Assembly (NCBI GenBank): GCA_937894535.1
Contig: CALBHI010000081.1
Span: forward strand, 1 to 25,208
Direction: 5' to 3'
Source: an uncultured Verrucomicrobiota bacterium
GTDB taxonomy: Bacteria; Verrucomicrobiota; Kiritimatiellia; CAIVKH01
DNA length: 25,208 nt
Below the pieces are notes generated by a model. The model was not told the DNA's origin. It saw only the letters and a program-made list of their open reading frames with translations, and searched no databases. The position numbers were made by a program, and so were the translations under genes. Below are positions 14,266 to 21,186 of this stretch, in pieces. Within the stretch, counting starts at the first letter, position 1, and every line of letters starts with the position of its first letter.

Positions 14266-14366
14266 CAACATTCAATCAAGGAAGGCCTCGCAGAGTTCGG
14301 CCCTCCATGGAACATTGAATTATCCACATCTGAATGTTGGATGTTGGGCGTTGAGCGTTGCATGTT
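14266..14366. repeat. Repeat element of the TTGAATGTTGGATGTTGG word family after dnaN
   Basis: CAACATTCA (14266-14274) pairs with TGAATGTTG (14331-14339). The right part is a degenerate tandem series of TTG-x-x-TG words running to about 14366. It begins 5 bp after the dnaN stop codon. The pairing is shorter than in the other repeats of the window, so the family assignment is softer. The same word family is familiar as dispersed sequence in Verrucomicrobiota, often mistranslated as NIQHS-like peptides. Confidence 0.55.
14320..14328 (-). promoter_or_regulatory. Perfect consensus DnaA box downstream of dnaN
   Basis: TTATCCACA matches the consensus DnaA box at 9 of 9 positions. It is the only perfect box I found in the window, 60 bp past the dnaN stop and inside the repeat element there. 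Confidence 0.55.
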
Positions 14367-14386
14367 GTTCCGCCGCAGGCGGAACA
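14366..14386 (-). other. Perfect 9-bp hairpin abutting the tRNA-Gln 3' end
   Basis: TGTTCCGCC (14366-14374), loop GCA, GGCGGAACA (14378-14386). On the minus strand it begins at the very next base after the encoded CCA of the tRNA. It could act as a terminator or a 3'-processing structure, though there is no T run after it. Confidence 0.6.
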
Positions 14387-14460
14387 TGGTTGCCGGACTA
14401 GGGCTCGAACCTAGACAAAGAGATTCAGAGTCTCTTGTGCTACCATTACACCATCCGGCA
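14387..14460 (-). tRNA. tRNA-Gln (anticodon CUG)
   Basis: Read on the minus strand from 14460, the sequence folds as a complete cloverleaf. The acceptor stem is TGCCGGA with TCCGGCA, and the D arm is GTGTAATGGTAGCAC. The anticodon stem AGAGA/TCTCT has loop CTCTGAA (anticodon CTG), and the T arm TAGGTTCGAGCCCTA contains the invariant TTCGA. The discriminator is A (14390) and CCA is encoded (14389-14387). It reads CAG codons. It lies opposite to dnaN and to the downstream operon. Confidence 0.95.
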
Positions 14461-14643
14461 ATCGGATGAAGGGGCACAAGCTAGCGTGGTTCCCGGTTTT
14501 CGTCAATATCCGGAAGTTGTTCGGGGCAGGACCGGAACACACCGCAGTATGCCTTAAAGTGCCTCTATCAGGGAAGTACTGATACCTCAATCATGGTTGT
14601 CGAATTCCCTGAATCGCGTAAGCTGGCGCCGTAAGGAGAAGGT
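14461..14643. other. Leader and promoter region of the polysaccharide operon
   Basis: 183 bp between the tRNA-Gln gene and the Hpt gene, with no gene. A weak promoter-like pair, TTGTCG (14597-14602), 16 bp, TAAGCT (14619-14624), lies just ahead of the AAGGAG site (14633-14638); it is low confidence. No sigma-54 consensus or riboswitch is recognisable. Confidence 0.3.
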
Positions 14644-15024
14644 ATGGATTTGTCCGTCCTGTCCCGTCGGTCACGGCAGGTGATTGGAACCATCGTGCCG
14701 GATTGCGCCCACCGTGAACAGGCCTTCACGGTGCTTGAGGGCGGGATCGACCCTGCAATGCTCGTACCGTTTATCGGGTATGTGCGCAGTGCCCACCGAG
14801 ACTTCACCCGGCACCGGCTAAACGGAGATACCACGGCATGCGCCCGCGTGATGCATAGCGTGAAGGGCGCGGGCGGGGCGGTCGGTTTTCCCGAGGTCTC
14901 GGTGCTGGGGGCGGTTGCCGAGGAGCATGCCAGGCAGGGGGACCATGAGGGGTTGGACAGGGTGGACCGGGTGTTCACGGAATGGTTGTCCCTGATGGAT
15001 GCAGCCGGGATGGAGCAGGCATGA
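14644..15024 (+). CDS. Histidine-phosphotransfer (Hpt) domain protein
   Basis: 126 residues, essentially a single Hpt four-helix domain. The phosphorylatable His71 lies in MHSVKGAGGAVGFPEVSVLG, matching the HxxKGxxxxxG motif of Hpt proteins. Such proteins shuttle phosphate between hybrid sensor kinases and receiver domains in the cytoplasm. The start has a good AAGGAG site and the gene overlaps the next, which encodes a receiver-domain protein, by ATGA, so the receiver of that protein is the likely partner. The pair recalls HptB and HsbR of Pseudomonas aeruginosa. No sensor kinase is in the window, so the donor must be elsewhere. First gene of the polysaccharide operon. Confidence 0.85.
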   Translation: MDLSVLSRRSRQVIGTIVPDCAHREQAFTVLEGGIDPAMLVPFIGYVRSAHRDFTRHRLNGDTTACARVMHSVKGAGGAVGFPEVSVLGAVAEEHARQGDHEGLDRVDRVFTEWLSLMDAAGMEQA

Positions 15025-16637
15025 ATCCGCGCCCGCATACGGTGGCGATCGACGATCCGGCGGAGCGGCCGCGTGTATTGATCGTCGATGACGACGCCTT
15101 CAGCCGCCGGCTCATGCGCCCGCACTTGGATGCCGATTACGAGATCACCGAATGCGCGGATGCCGATTCCGCCCATGCGGCCCTGCTCGCGGTACCGCAC
15201 GACGCCGCCCTTGTCGATGTCGAGATGCCCGGCCGTGACGGGTATGCGTTATGCCGCCAATTGCGCGATCATCCCATGACCGCGAACCTGCCGGTCATCC
15301 TCGTCACGGCGAAGAGTGATATCGCCGATCTTGAGCGCGGCTTCGAAGCCGGTGCGACCGACTACATCCGCAAACCCTTCAACCCGCGCGAACTGATGGT
15401 GCGTGTCCGCAACGCGGTGGAACTCAAGCGCCGCGGTGATTCGGTCCGCCGCTGGCGCGAACGCATCGACCGCGATCTCGCCATGGCCGGCGCCCTCCAG
15501 CGCAGCATGCTGGCGCCGCGTCCGATGCTGCGCCCGGACCTGCGCATCTACACGACCTATCAATCATCGATCGAGGTGGGTGGCGACCTCTTCGACATGA
15601 TGACCCTTCCGGATGGCCGCATTGCCCTGTATGTCGGTGACGTGGCCGGGCACGGGGTGGGGGCTGCCATGGCGGCCACCTACCTGAAGGCCACCCTGTC
15701 CGAGGTGATGCGCCACCACGAAGGCGCGGCACCGTCTCGCATTGCCAACCAGCTGCACCGGTTGTTCGTCACCCAACTCCGTTCGCCGGGCCTGTATGCC
15801 ACGCTGTTCCTTGCCTTGATCGATCCACGGACGCGCCATTGGCAATGCATCAACTGCGGCCACCCGGCGCCGATCGTGATCGCTCCTCCCACGCTCAAGC
15901 GACGCGACTTCGAAGACCGCGGCGGCCCTCCGGTCGGCTTCCCGTTGACCGGTGAACAGCCTTTCCGCGAGGAGGACGAGGTGGGACTCGATCTTCCCGA
16001 GGAGGTTTCGATCCTTCTGGTGACCGATGGGATGCTGGAAGCGGACAACCGGCTGGATCCGGACCGGTCCGCCCGCGGCCAGCTCGCCATGCAGATCACC
16101 GAATGGCTGGAGCACCGCACATGTGATCCGATGGAGAGCATCGTGCGCGGCTTCACCCGTGCCGGCTTTGCGCTCGGCCAGGACGATTACACGATGATGC
16201 TGGTCGAGCAGATCCCGCCCGGCCAGATCGTGTTCTCCGAAACGACCGCCCTGGATCCCGCCCGGCTGGCGTCCCTCGCCGCCGCGATGGAACAGCGGCT
16301 AGCCGCCTCGGGATGGCCGGCCTCCTCCATCTGGGCGGCCCATCTGATCCTCATTGAACACGGAGCCAATGTGCTGGTGCATGGCCGCGCCGGCATCGAA
16401 CCCGAATTGTCCGTGCAGGTGCGGTGCCTCGACCACGCGCTGGAACTGATGATCACCGATAACGGCCACCCGTGGCGGTACGAAGAGGCCCCCGTGCTTC
16501 CGGAAGACCATGCGGCCGACCACGGCCGTGGCATCATGATGATCCGCCGCGCGGCCTCGTTTGCGGTCAGCCACCGGCGGGATGACCGCAACGTCTCGCT
16601 GTTTGGAATCCGCAGGGAATGGAGCATGCCGGAATGA
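15021..16637 (+). CDS. Response regulator with PP2C (SpoIIE-type) phosphatase and RsbW-like kinase domains
   Basis: 538 residues with three domains. A receiver (about 17-135) has the acidic pocket Asp23-Asp25, phosphoacceptor Asp66 (LVDVEMPG), Thr96 and Lys118 (IRKPF). A PP2C/SpoIIE serine phosphatase (about 180-398) has VGGDLFDM (Asp189), GDVAGHG (Asp207), NCGHPAP, VTDGMLEA (Asp336) and QDDYTMM (Asp388/389). A C-terminal GHKL ATPase (about 405-535) has an N box with Glu446 and Asn450, ITDNG with Asp480, and HGRGIMMIRR. This is the architecture of HsbR of P. aeruginosa and, in another domain order, SypE of Vibrio fischeri. Phosphorylation of the receiver would tip the balance between dephosphorylating and phosphorylating a STAS protein. 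One is encoded two genes downstream (17380). Starts by ATGA overlap with the Hpt gene. Confidence 0.92.
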   Translation: MNPRPHTVAIDDPAERPRVLIVDDDAFSRRLMRPHLDADYEITECADADSAHAALLAVPHDAALVDVEMPGRDGYALCRQLRDHPMTANLPVILVTAKSDIADLERGFEAGATDYIRKPFNPRELMVRVRNAVELKRRGDSVRRWRERIDRDLAMAGALQRSMLAPRPMLRPDLRIYTTYQSSIEVGGDLFDMMTLPDGRIALYVGDVAGHGVGAAMAATYLKATLSEVMRHHEGAAPSRIANQLHRLFVTQLRSPGLYATLFLALIDPRTRHWQCINCGHPAPIVIAPPTLKRRDFEDRGGPPVGFPLTGEQPFREEDEVGLDLPEEVSILLVTDGMLEADNRLDPDRSARGQLAMQITEWLEHRTCDPMESIVRGFTRAGFALGQDDYTMMLVEQIPPGQIVFSETTALDPARLASLAAAMEQRLAASGWPASSIWAAHLILIEHGANVLVHGRAGIEPELSVQVRCLDHALELMITDNGHPWRYEEAPVLPEDHAADHGRGIMMIRRAASFAVSHRRDDRNVSLFGIRREWSMPE

Positions 16638-17368
16638 ACGAACGCCTTTCCATGGCGCGGCGCGACATGCTGGCCACCCTGCCGGTGCCCATGAGCCAGG
16701 CTGGAGTGCACCTGCTGCGCCTTCGCCAGCGCATCAAGCTGCGGATGTGGGAACACTCCATCGGCAGCGTGCTCGCCGTGAAACGCCTGATCGATCTCGT
16801 GCTGAGCGGCGCGGCCCTGCTGTTCGGCCTGCCTTTCCTCGCCCTGGTTGCCCTGCTGGTCTACCTCGACGATCCCGGCCCGGTCTTCTACACCCAGACG
16901 CGGGTTGGCAAGGATGGCCGGCTGTTCCCGTTCTACAAGTTCCGCTCCATGCGCGTCGGGGCGGACAAGATGAAGGACCAGCTGATCCAGCAAAACGAGT
17001 CGAAGGACGGTGTGATCTTCAAGATGAAGAACGATCCGCGCATCACCCGCGTCGGCAAAACCCTGCGCCGGTTCAGCATCGACGAGGCGCCGCAGATCCT
17101 CAACGTGTTCCTCGGCGACCTGTCCATCGTCGGCCCGCGCCCGCCGCTGCCGCGCGAGGTCGCGCAGTATACCCTCGAGGAACGGAAACGCCTGCACATC
17201 AAACCGGGCCTGACCTGTTTCTGGCAGATCCAGGGCCGCTCCGACATCCCCTTCAAGGACCAGGTCCGGCTCGATCTCCACTACATCGCCAGCCAGAGCG
17301 TGTGGATGGATATCTGGATTATTCTCAAAACCATCCCGGCGGTGCTGCTGGGCAAAGGGGCCTATTAG
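16634..17368 (+). CDS. Monotopic phosphoglycosyl transferase (bacterial sugar transferase family)
   Basis: Transfers a sugar-1-phosphate from a nucleotide sugar to undecaprenyl phosphate, the usual first step of lipid-linked polysaccharide assembly at the inner membrane. 244 residues. The reentrant membrane helix is about residues 51-77, followed by DDPGPVFYTQTRVG, FPFYKFRSM, RFSIDEAPQILNV with the catalytic Asp150-Glu151 pair, GDLSIVGPRPPLP, and KPGLTCFWQIQGRSD. It belongs to the short-catalytic-domain group (PglC-, WcaJ- or WbaP-like core) without the extra four-helix N-terminal domain. An N-terminal cytosolic extension of about 45 residues is unassigned. Start by ATGA overlap with the regulator gene. 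It is inserted between the regulator and STAS genes, suggesting it could be the regulated step. The sugar is not predictable. Confidence 0.93.
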   Translation: MNERLSMARRDMLATLPVPMSQAGVHLLRLRQRIKLRMWEHSIGSVLAVKRLIDLVLSGAALLFGLPFLALVALLVYLDDPGPVFYTQTRVGKDGRLFPFYKFRSMRVGADKMKDQLIQQNESKDGVIFKMKNDPRITRVGKTLRRFSIDEAPQILNVFLGDLSIVGPRPPLPREVAQYTLEERKRLHIKPGLTCFWQIQGRSDIPFKDQVRLDLHYIASQSVWMDIWIILKTIPAVLLGKGAY

Positions 17369-17379
17369 GAGATGACACC

Positions 17380-17721
17380 ATGAACATGACCACGGAAACC
17401 ATCAACGGCGTGAACATCGTCCGGCTGGAAGGATCGGTGATGCTGGGCGATGCGGATGCGGTACGCGCCGCCTTCCGGCGCTGGTTCGAGCAGGCATCCA
17501 CTCCCCGGGTCGTGGTGGACATGGAAAAGGTCGACCAGCTCGACAGCGCCGGTCTTGGTGCGCTGGTGTATGCGGCGCAACTGGTGCGCGACCGCGGGGG
17601 CGACCTCAGTTTCGCCTGCCTGCAGAAGAAAGCCCGGCTGGTCTTCGAGATCACCCGCTCGTACAAGGTGTTCGACATCTATGCGACGGTGGACGAGGCG
17701 GTGCGCGCGCAACCCGCATGA
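17380..17721 (+). CDS. STAS-domain anti-sigma-factor-antagonist-like protein
   Basis: 113 residues, a single STAS domain resembling SpoIIAA/RsbV. The expected phosphorylation site is Ser56 in VDQLDSAGLGALV, with the conserved Asp-Ser pair. In partner-switching systems the protein is phosphorylated by an RsbW/SpoIIAB-type kinase and dephosphorylated by a PP2C phosphatase; only the unphosphorylated form binds its target. Both activities are predicted in the protein encoded at 15021. AGGAG (17367-17371) overlaps the preceding stop codon; the gap is 11 bp. No sigma factor is encoded here, so the target may be an enzyme or a distant regulator, as with SypA and HsbA. Ends by ATGA overlap with the next gene. 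Confidence 0.9.
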   Translation: MNMTTETINGVNIVRLEGSVMLGDADAVRAAFRRWFEQASTPRVVVDMEKVDQLDSAGLGALVYAAQLVRDRGGDLSFACLQKKARLVFEITRSYKVFDIYATVDEAVRAQPA

Positions 17722-19127
17722 ACGTTGTTTTCCATACCGGAAACACCCCGGACTGGGCAGCTCCGCTGGAGCGGCCCTGGCCGCTGCTGCCAGTGGGCAA
17801 CCGTCCCTGGCTCGAGTTCTGGATCGAGTGGTGCGTGGCCCGCGGTTTCACTGCGCTCCACCTCGTGCTCGGCGATGGCGCCGCGCAGGTGGAACATGCA
17901 TTCGGCTCCGGCGAACGCTGGGGAGTCTCCATCACCTACCATTTCGTCCGCGACGGCCAGACGCCCGCCATGTTCCTGCGCCGCTCCCCGGACCTGTGGC
18001 GCGACGGCCTGCTCCACGTGGCCGCGCCGGTGTTCCCGCGCCGCGCCGATGACCAGCCTCTTACCCCGCTCGACGACGCCACCCGCACGGCCGGTGAACC
18101 ATCCGCTCCCGCGGTCTTCTACAGCCGCCGCCCCGTCGACATCGAGGCCTACATCAACGACGCCGCGCCCGCGCCCGTCCCGTTTGCCGCGAACGAACTC
18201 CTCGCCCAGCCGCTGGCCACGCTTGCCGACTACTTCGACCTCAACCTCGCCATGGTCGATGGCGAGATCGCCCGCTACCTGACCCCCGGCTACCGCCGCG
18301 AGGACCGCGCCTACCTCGGCTTCAACGTCGTCTATCCCTCGTCCGCCACCATCGCCGCCCCGGTCATGATCGGCAACGACGTGCGCCTGCGCGGGCTGGC
18401 CACGATCGGACCCCGCGCGATCCTCGGCAACCGCGTCATCGTCGACCGCCAGGCCACCGTCACCGAAAGCCTCGTGCTCGACGGCACCTACCTCGGCCCC
18501 GGCATCGAACTCGCCGGCCGCATCGCCTGCGGACGCCGGTTGATCGACCCCGCCGACGGCACCGCCGTCGACATCGAGGACACCCACTGGATGGCCCCGT
18601 TGCGCGCGGTCGGCGGACGTGGCGAAAAACTGCGCCGCCTCGGCCACTGCACCGCCGCCCTGCTGCTGTGGATCACGGTTGCCCCACTGGCCATCCCGCT
18701 GCTCTTGCTCGGCATGATCGGTGGCGGCCGGTTCGTCCGCCAGCCGTTGCTCGGCGTGCGCGGTTCGTTTCAGCCGTTGGTCTGGCGGCCTGGCCGCTGG
18801 TCGCCCGGCCTGATCGAACGCCTGAGCCTGCATGACTGGCCCCGGCTGGCGTACGTGGTGCGTGGCGACCTCTGGTTGTCGGGCCAATTGCCGGTCTCCC
18901 CGGACGAGGAGGCCGAAGTGCGGGACTGGCCGGCCTACCGTCCGGGTTTGTTCGCCTATGCTGATATGCGTCCGGACCGTGAGGATCCCGTCCTGCGCCG
19001 CATCGAGGCGTGTTACTACGCGCACCACCGCGGCTGGGGCGAGGATGTTCGCATCTGCCTGTTTGGCTGGTGGGCGCGGGTGACCGGGCGCAACCATCGG
19101 ATCGATGACCGGGAGGTTCCGGCGTGA
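17718..19127 (+). CDS. Three-part fusion: nucleotidyltransferase-like, left-handed beta-helix and sugar-transferase-like domains
   Basis: 469 residues. Residues 1-about 145 resemble a nucleotidyltransferase around PLLPVGNRPWLEFWIEWCVARGF. However, the N-terminal GxGTR nucleotide loop is missing and the Lys of the usual PKP motif is absent (RPWPLLPV). Residues about 205-285 are a hexapeptide-type beta-helix (PVMIGNDVRL, ATIGPRAILGNRVIVD). After a hydrophobic stretch (about 313-335), residues 345-460 align with the end of a phosphoglycosyl transferase: RLSLHDWPRLAYVVRGDLWLSG, a Pro-Gly pair (YRPGLFAY) and a terminal EDVRICLFG segment. The catalytic Asp-Glu is His372-Asp373 here, and the KFRSM and PRP motifs are gone. 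Both outer domains therefore look catalytically altered or dead. A scaffold or regulatory membrane protein is one reading; an unusual active enzyme is another. Confidence 0.75.
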   Translation: MNVVFHTGNTPDWAAPLERPWPLLPVGNRPWLEFWIEWCVARGFTALHLVLGDGAAQVEHAFGSGERWGVSITYHFVRDGQTPAMFLRRSPDLWRDGLLHVAAPVFPRRADDQPLTPLDDATRTAGEPSAPAVFYSRRPVDIEAYINDAAPAPVPFAANELLAQPLATLADYFDLNLAMVDGEIARYLTPGYRREDRAYLGFNVVYPSSATIAAPVMIGNDVRLRGLATIGPRAILGNRVIVDRQATVTESLVLDGTYLGPGIELAGRIACGRRLIDPADGTAVDIEDTHWMAPLRAVGGRGEKLRRLGHCTAALLLWITVAPLAIPLLLLGMIGGGRFVRQPLLGVRGSFQPLVWRPGRWSPGLIERLSLHDWPRLAYVVRGDLWLSGQLPVSPDEEAEVRDWPAYRPGLFAYADMRPDREDPVLRRIEACYYAHHRGWGEDVRICLFGWWARVTGRNHRIDDREVPA

Positions 19128-20092
19128 ATGTCGCGGTCATCATCATCAACTTCCGCACCCCCGACTACACCATCGCGTGCCTGGCGTCGCTGGAACCGGA
19201 ACGCGCCCGCGTACCCGGCCTGCGCGTCACCCTGGTGGAAAACGCCTCGGGCGACGACTCGCTCGAACGCATCAACGCGGCCATTGCCGAACGCGGCTGG
19301 TCATCATGGGTCGAGGTCCTTCCCCAATCCCGCAACCTCGGTTTTGCCGGCGGCAACAACGCGGGCCTTCGCCATGTGCTCGCCGCGTCACCCGCGCCCG
19401 ACTACCTCCTACTCCTCAACAGCGACACGCTGGTCCATCCCGGCTGCCTCGCCGCCTGCCTCGAACGTATGCGCAACACGCCCGACATCGGCATCCTCAG
19501 TGCGATGCTGCGCAACCGCGATGGATCGGTGCAGAACGTCTGCCGTCGCTTTCCGACCCCGTGGCGCGAAACCGTGCGTGCCATCGGACTTCCCTATGTC
19601 TTTCGCGGCGCGTTCGAGTGGGCCGAACTCGAGGACGCCGGATGGGATCGCGAGACGACCGCGTGCGATGTCGAATGGGTCGGTGGCGCGTTCATGCTGC
19701 TCCACGCCGAAACGGTGCGGCGCCTCGGCGGCATGGACGAATCGTTCTTCTTCTATGGCGAGGACATCGAATACTGCCACCGCATGCACCGAAACGGCCT
19801 GCGCGTCTTTTTCGACCCGGCCGGTGCGATCACCCACTTCGGCGGCGGCTCGTCCGACGCCACCCGCCTGCACAACCGCCGCAAGGAAGTGCTGATCTGG
19901 AAAGCGCGGTTCCATGTCCAGCGCGTTTGCTACGGACCGCTCGCCGCACTGTGGCTGCGCCTGCTCTACATCCTTGTCTTCACTGCCAAGGTCGCCTGGT
20001 ATGCCGTCACCCTGCGCTGGAAATCGCCCGGCATGCGCGGTGCGGTTTCCGGCTGGACCGTACTGACCCGACCGCTGGAGGTGCCCACGTGA
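19124..20092 (+). CDS. Family 2 glycosyltransferase, WbbL/rhamnosyltransferase-like
   Basis: 322 residues from a GTG start that overlaps the preceding stop (GTGA), with a strong GGGAGG site 7 bp upstream. The GT-A fold is marked by IIINFRTPDYTIACLASL at the N-terminus, LVENASGDDS, SRNLGFAGGNNAGL, the DxD-type LLLNSDT (Asp101), and VGGAFMLLHAETVRRLGGMDESFFFYGEDIEYCHRMHRNG with the acidic ED pair. A hydrophobic segment near residues 270-290 may anchor it to the membrane. The pattern is that of inverting enzymes such as dTDP-rhamnosyl transferases, but donor and acceptor cannot be stated. Presumably extends the lipid-linked glycan started by the phosphoglycosyl transferase. Confidence 0.9.
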   Translation: MNVAVIIINFRTPDYTIACLASLEPERARVPGLRVTLVENASGDDSLERINAAIAERGWSSWVEVLPQSRNLGFAGGNNAGLRHVLAASPAPDYLLLLNSDTLVHPGCLAACLERMRNTPDIGILSAMLRNRDGSVQNVCRRFPTPWRETVRAIGLPYVFRGAFEWAELEDAGWDRETTACDVEWVGGAFMLLHAETVRRLGGMDESFFFYGEDIEYCHRMHRNGLRVFFDPAGAITHFGGGSSDATRLHNRRKEVLIWKARFHVQRVCYGPLAALWLRLLYILVFTAKVAWYAVTLRWKSPGMRGAVSGWTVLTRPLEVPT

Positions 20093-21186
20093 GCGCCTCC
20101 ATCCGCGTCCTATTCGCCCTGCCCGGCTTCCACGATGTCGCACGCGGCGCCGAAGCCGCCCTGGAGAACGTGGCGCGCCAGCTTGCCCGCCAGCCGGACT
20201 TCACGGTCACGTTGATCGGCGCGGGCCACGAGCGCCCGGGCGAACCGTACCGCTTCATCCATGCCGCGCGCACCCCGCGCGAACGCTTCGAGCGTTGGCC
20301 GCGCCTGCCGCCGCTACGCAGCGAATACCGCTGGGAGGAGCTGACCTTCGCGCCGCGCCTGTGGCGGGCCGTCCGTCCCGCCGACTACGACCTCACGGTC
20401 ACCTGCAGTTATCCGTTCGTGAACTGGGTGCTTCGGTCCCGCCGCACCGGCGGCCGCCCGCGCCATGTCTTCGTCACCCAGAACGGCGACTGGTCGGCGC
20501 AGCGGCGCAACGCCGAGTACAAACTGTTCTCCTGCGACGGACTCGTCTGCACAAATCCCGAATACCACGAACGGCAGAAAACCACCTGGCAGTGCGCGCT
20601 GATCCCCAACGGCATGGATGCCGCGCGGTTTTCGCCCGGCCGCGGCGACCGCGCGTCGTTCAACATTCCGGATGGTGTGCCGGTGGTGCTGATGGTCAGC
20701 GCGCTGATTCCCTCCAAGTTCGTCGCGGCCGGGGTGCGTGCGGTGGCCGCGCTGCCCGGCGTGCACCTGGTCGTCGCCGGGGATGGTCCGCAACGCGCCG
20801 AAATCGATACGCTGGCCGCCGGACAGCTGCCCGGCCGCTACACCCGCCTGACCACCACGATGGACCGCATGCCGGAACTCTACCGCTGCGCCGATGTCTT
20901 CCTGCACCTCAGCCGCGACGAGGCCTTCGGCAACGTGTACATCGAAGCCCTCGCCACCGGGCTACCCGTGGTCGGCCACGACTACCCGACCGCGCGCTGG
21001 ATCCTTGGCGAATTCGGACAGCTCGTTGATACGTCGGATGAACCCCGCATCGCTGATGCATTGCGCCAGGCCCTCGACGCCCCGCGTGCTGCCGATCGCC
21101 GCCATGCTTTCGCCGCCGAACGCTACGACTGGCCGGCCGTCGCCGCCCGCTACGCCGGGTTCTTCCGGGAGGTCGCCGCCGCATGA
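20089..21186 (+). CDS. Family 4 (GT-B) glycosyltransferase
   Basis: 365 residues from a GTG start in GTGA overlap with the previous gene; a GGAGG site lies at 20077-20081. Typical retaining GT4 layout: N-terminal Rossmann domain (RVLFALPGFHDVARGAEAAL, VTQNGDWSAQ), linker CALIPNGMDAARFSP, then the C-terminal donor-binding domain (VLMVSALIPSKF, LVVAGDGPQR, YRCADVFLHLSRDEAFGNVYIEALATGLPVVG) with the EX7E pair Glu278 and Glu286. Family members use nucleotide-activated sugars such as UDP- or GDP-sugars; the specific sugar is not determinable. The next gene starts by ATGA overlap. Confidence 0.92.
   Translation: MSASIRVLFALPGFHDVARGAEAALENVARQLARQPDFTVTLIGAGHERPGEPYRFIHAARTPRERFERWPRLPPLRSEYRWEELTFAPRLWRAVRPADYDLTVTCSYPFVNWVLRSRRTGGRPRHVFVTQNGDWSAQRRNAEYKLFSCDGLVCTNPEYHERQKTTWQCALIPNGMDAARFSPGRGDRASFNIPDGVPVVLMVSALIPSKFVAAGVRAVAALPGVHLVVAGDGPQRAEIDTLAAGQLPGRYTRLTTTMDRMPELYRCADVFLHLSRDEAFGNVYIEALATGLPVVGHDYPTARWILGEFGQLVDTSDEPRIADALRQALDAPRAADRRHAFAAERYDWPAVAARYAGFFREVAAA

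Noticed and set aside
13109..14275. Long antisense frame opposite dnaN (388 codons)
   Set aside because: Shadow of dnaN in GC-rich DNA, with no family features. Similar shadows oppose queA, murA, dnaA and the 17718 gene.
14366..14386. Third parS site
   Set aside because: The outer TGTTCC and GGAACA match parS, but the centre is CGCCGCAGGCG instead of ACGT, so it is a hairpin and not the ParB site.
19105..20088. N-terminal extension of the GT4 gene in the frame opened at 19105
   Set aside because: It overlaps the whole GT2 gene at 19124 in another frame. The GT4 protein begins naturally at the GTG at 20089 with a ribosome-binding site.
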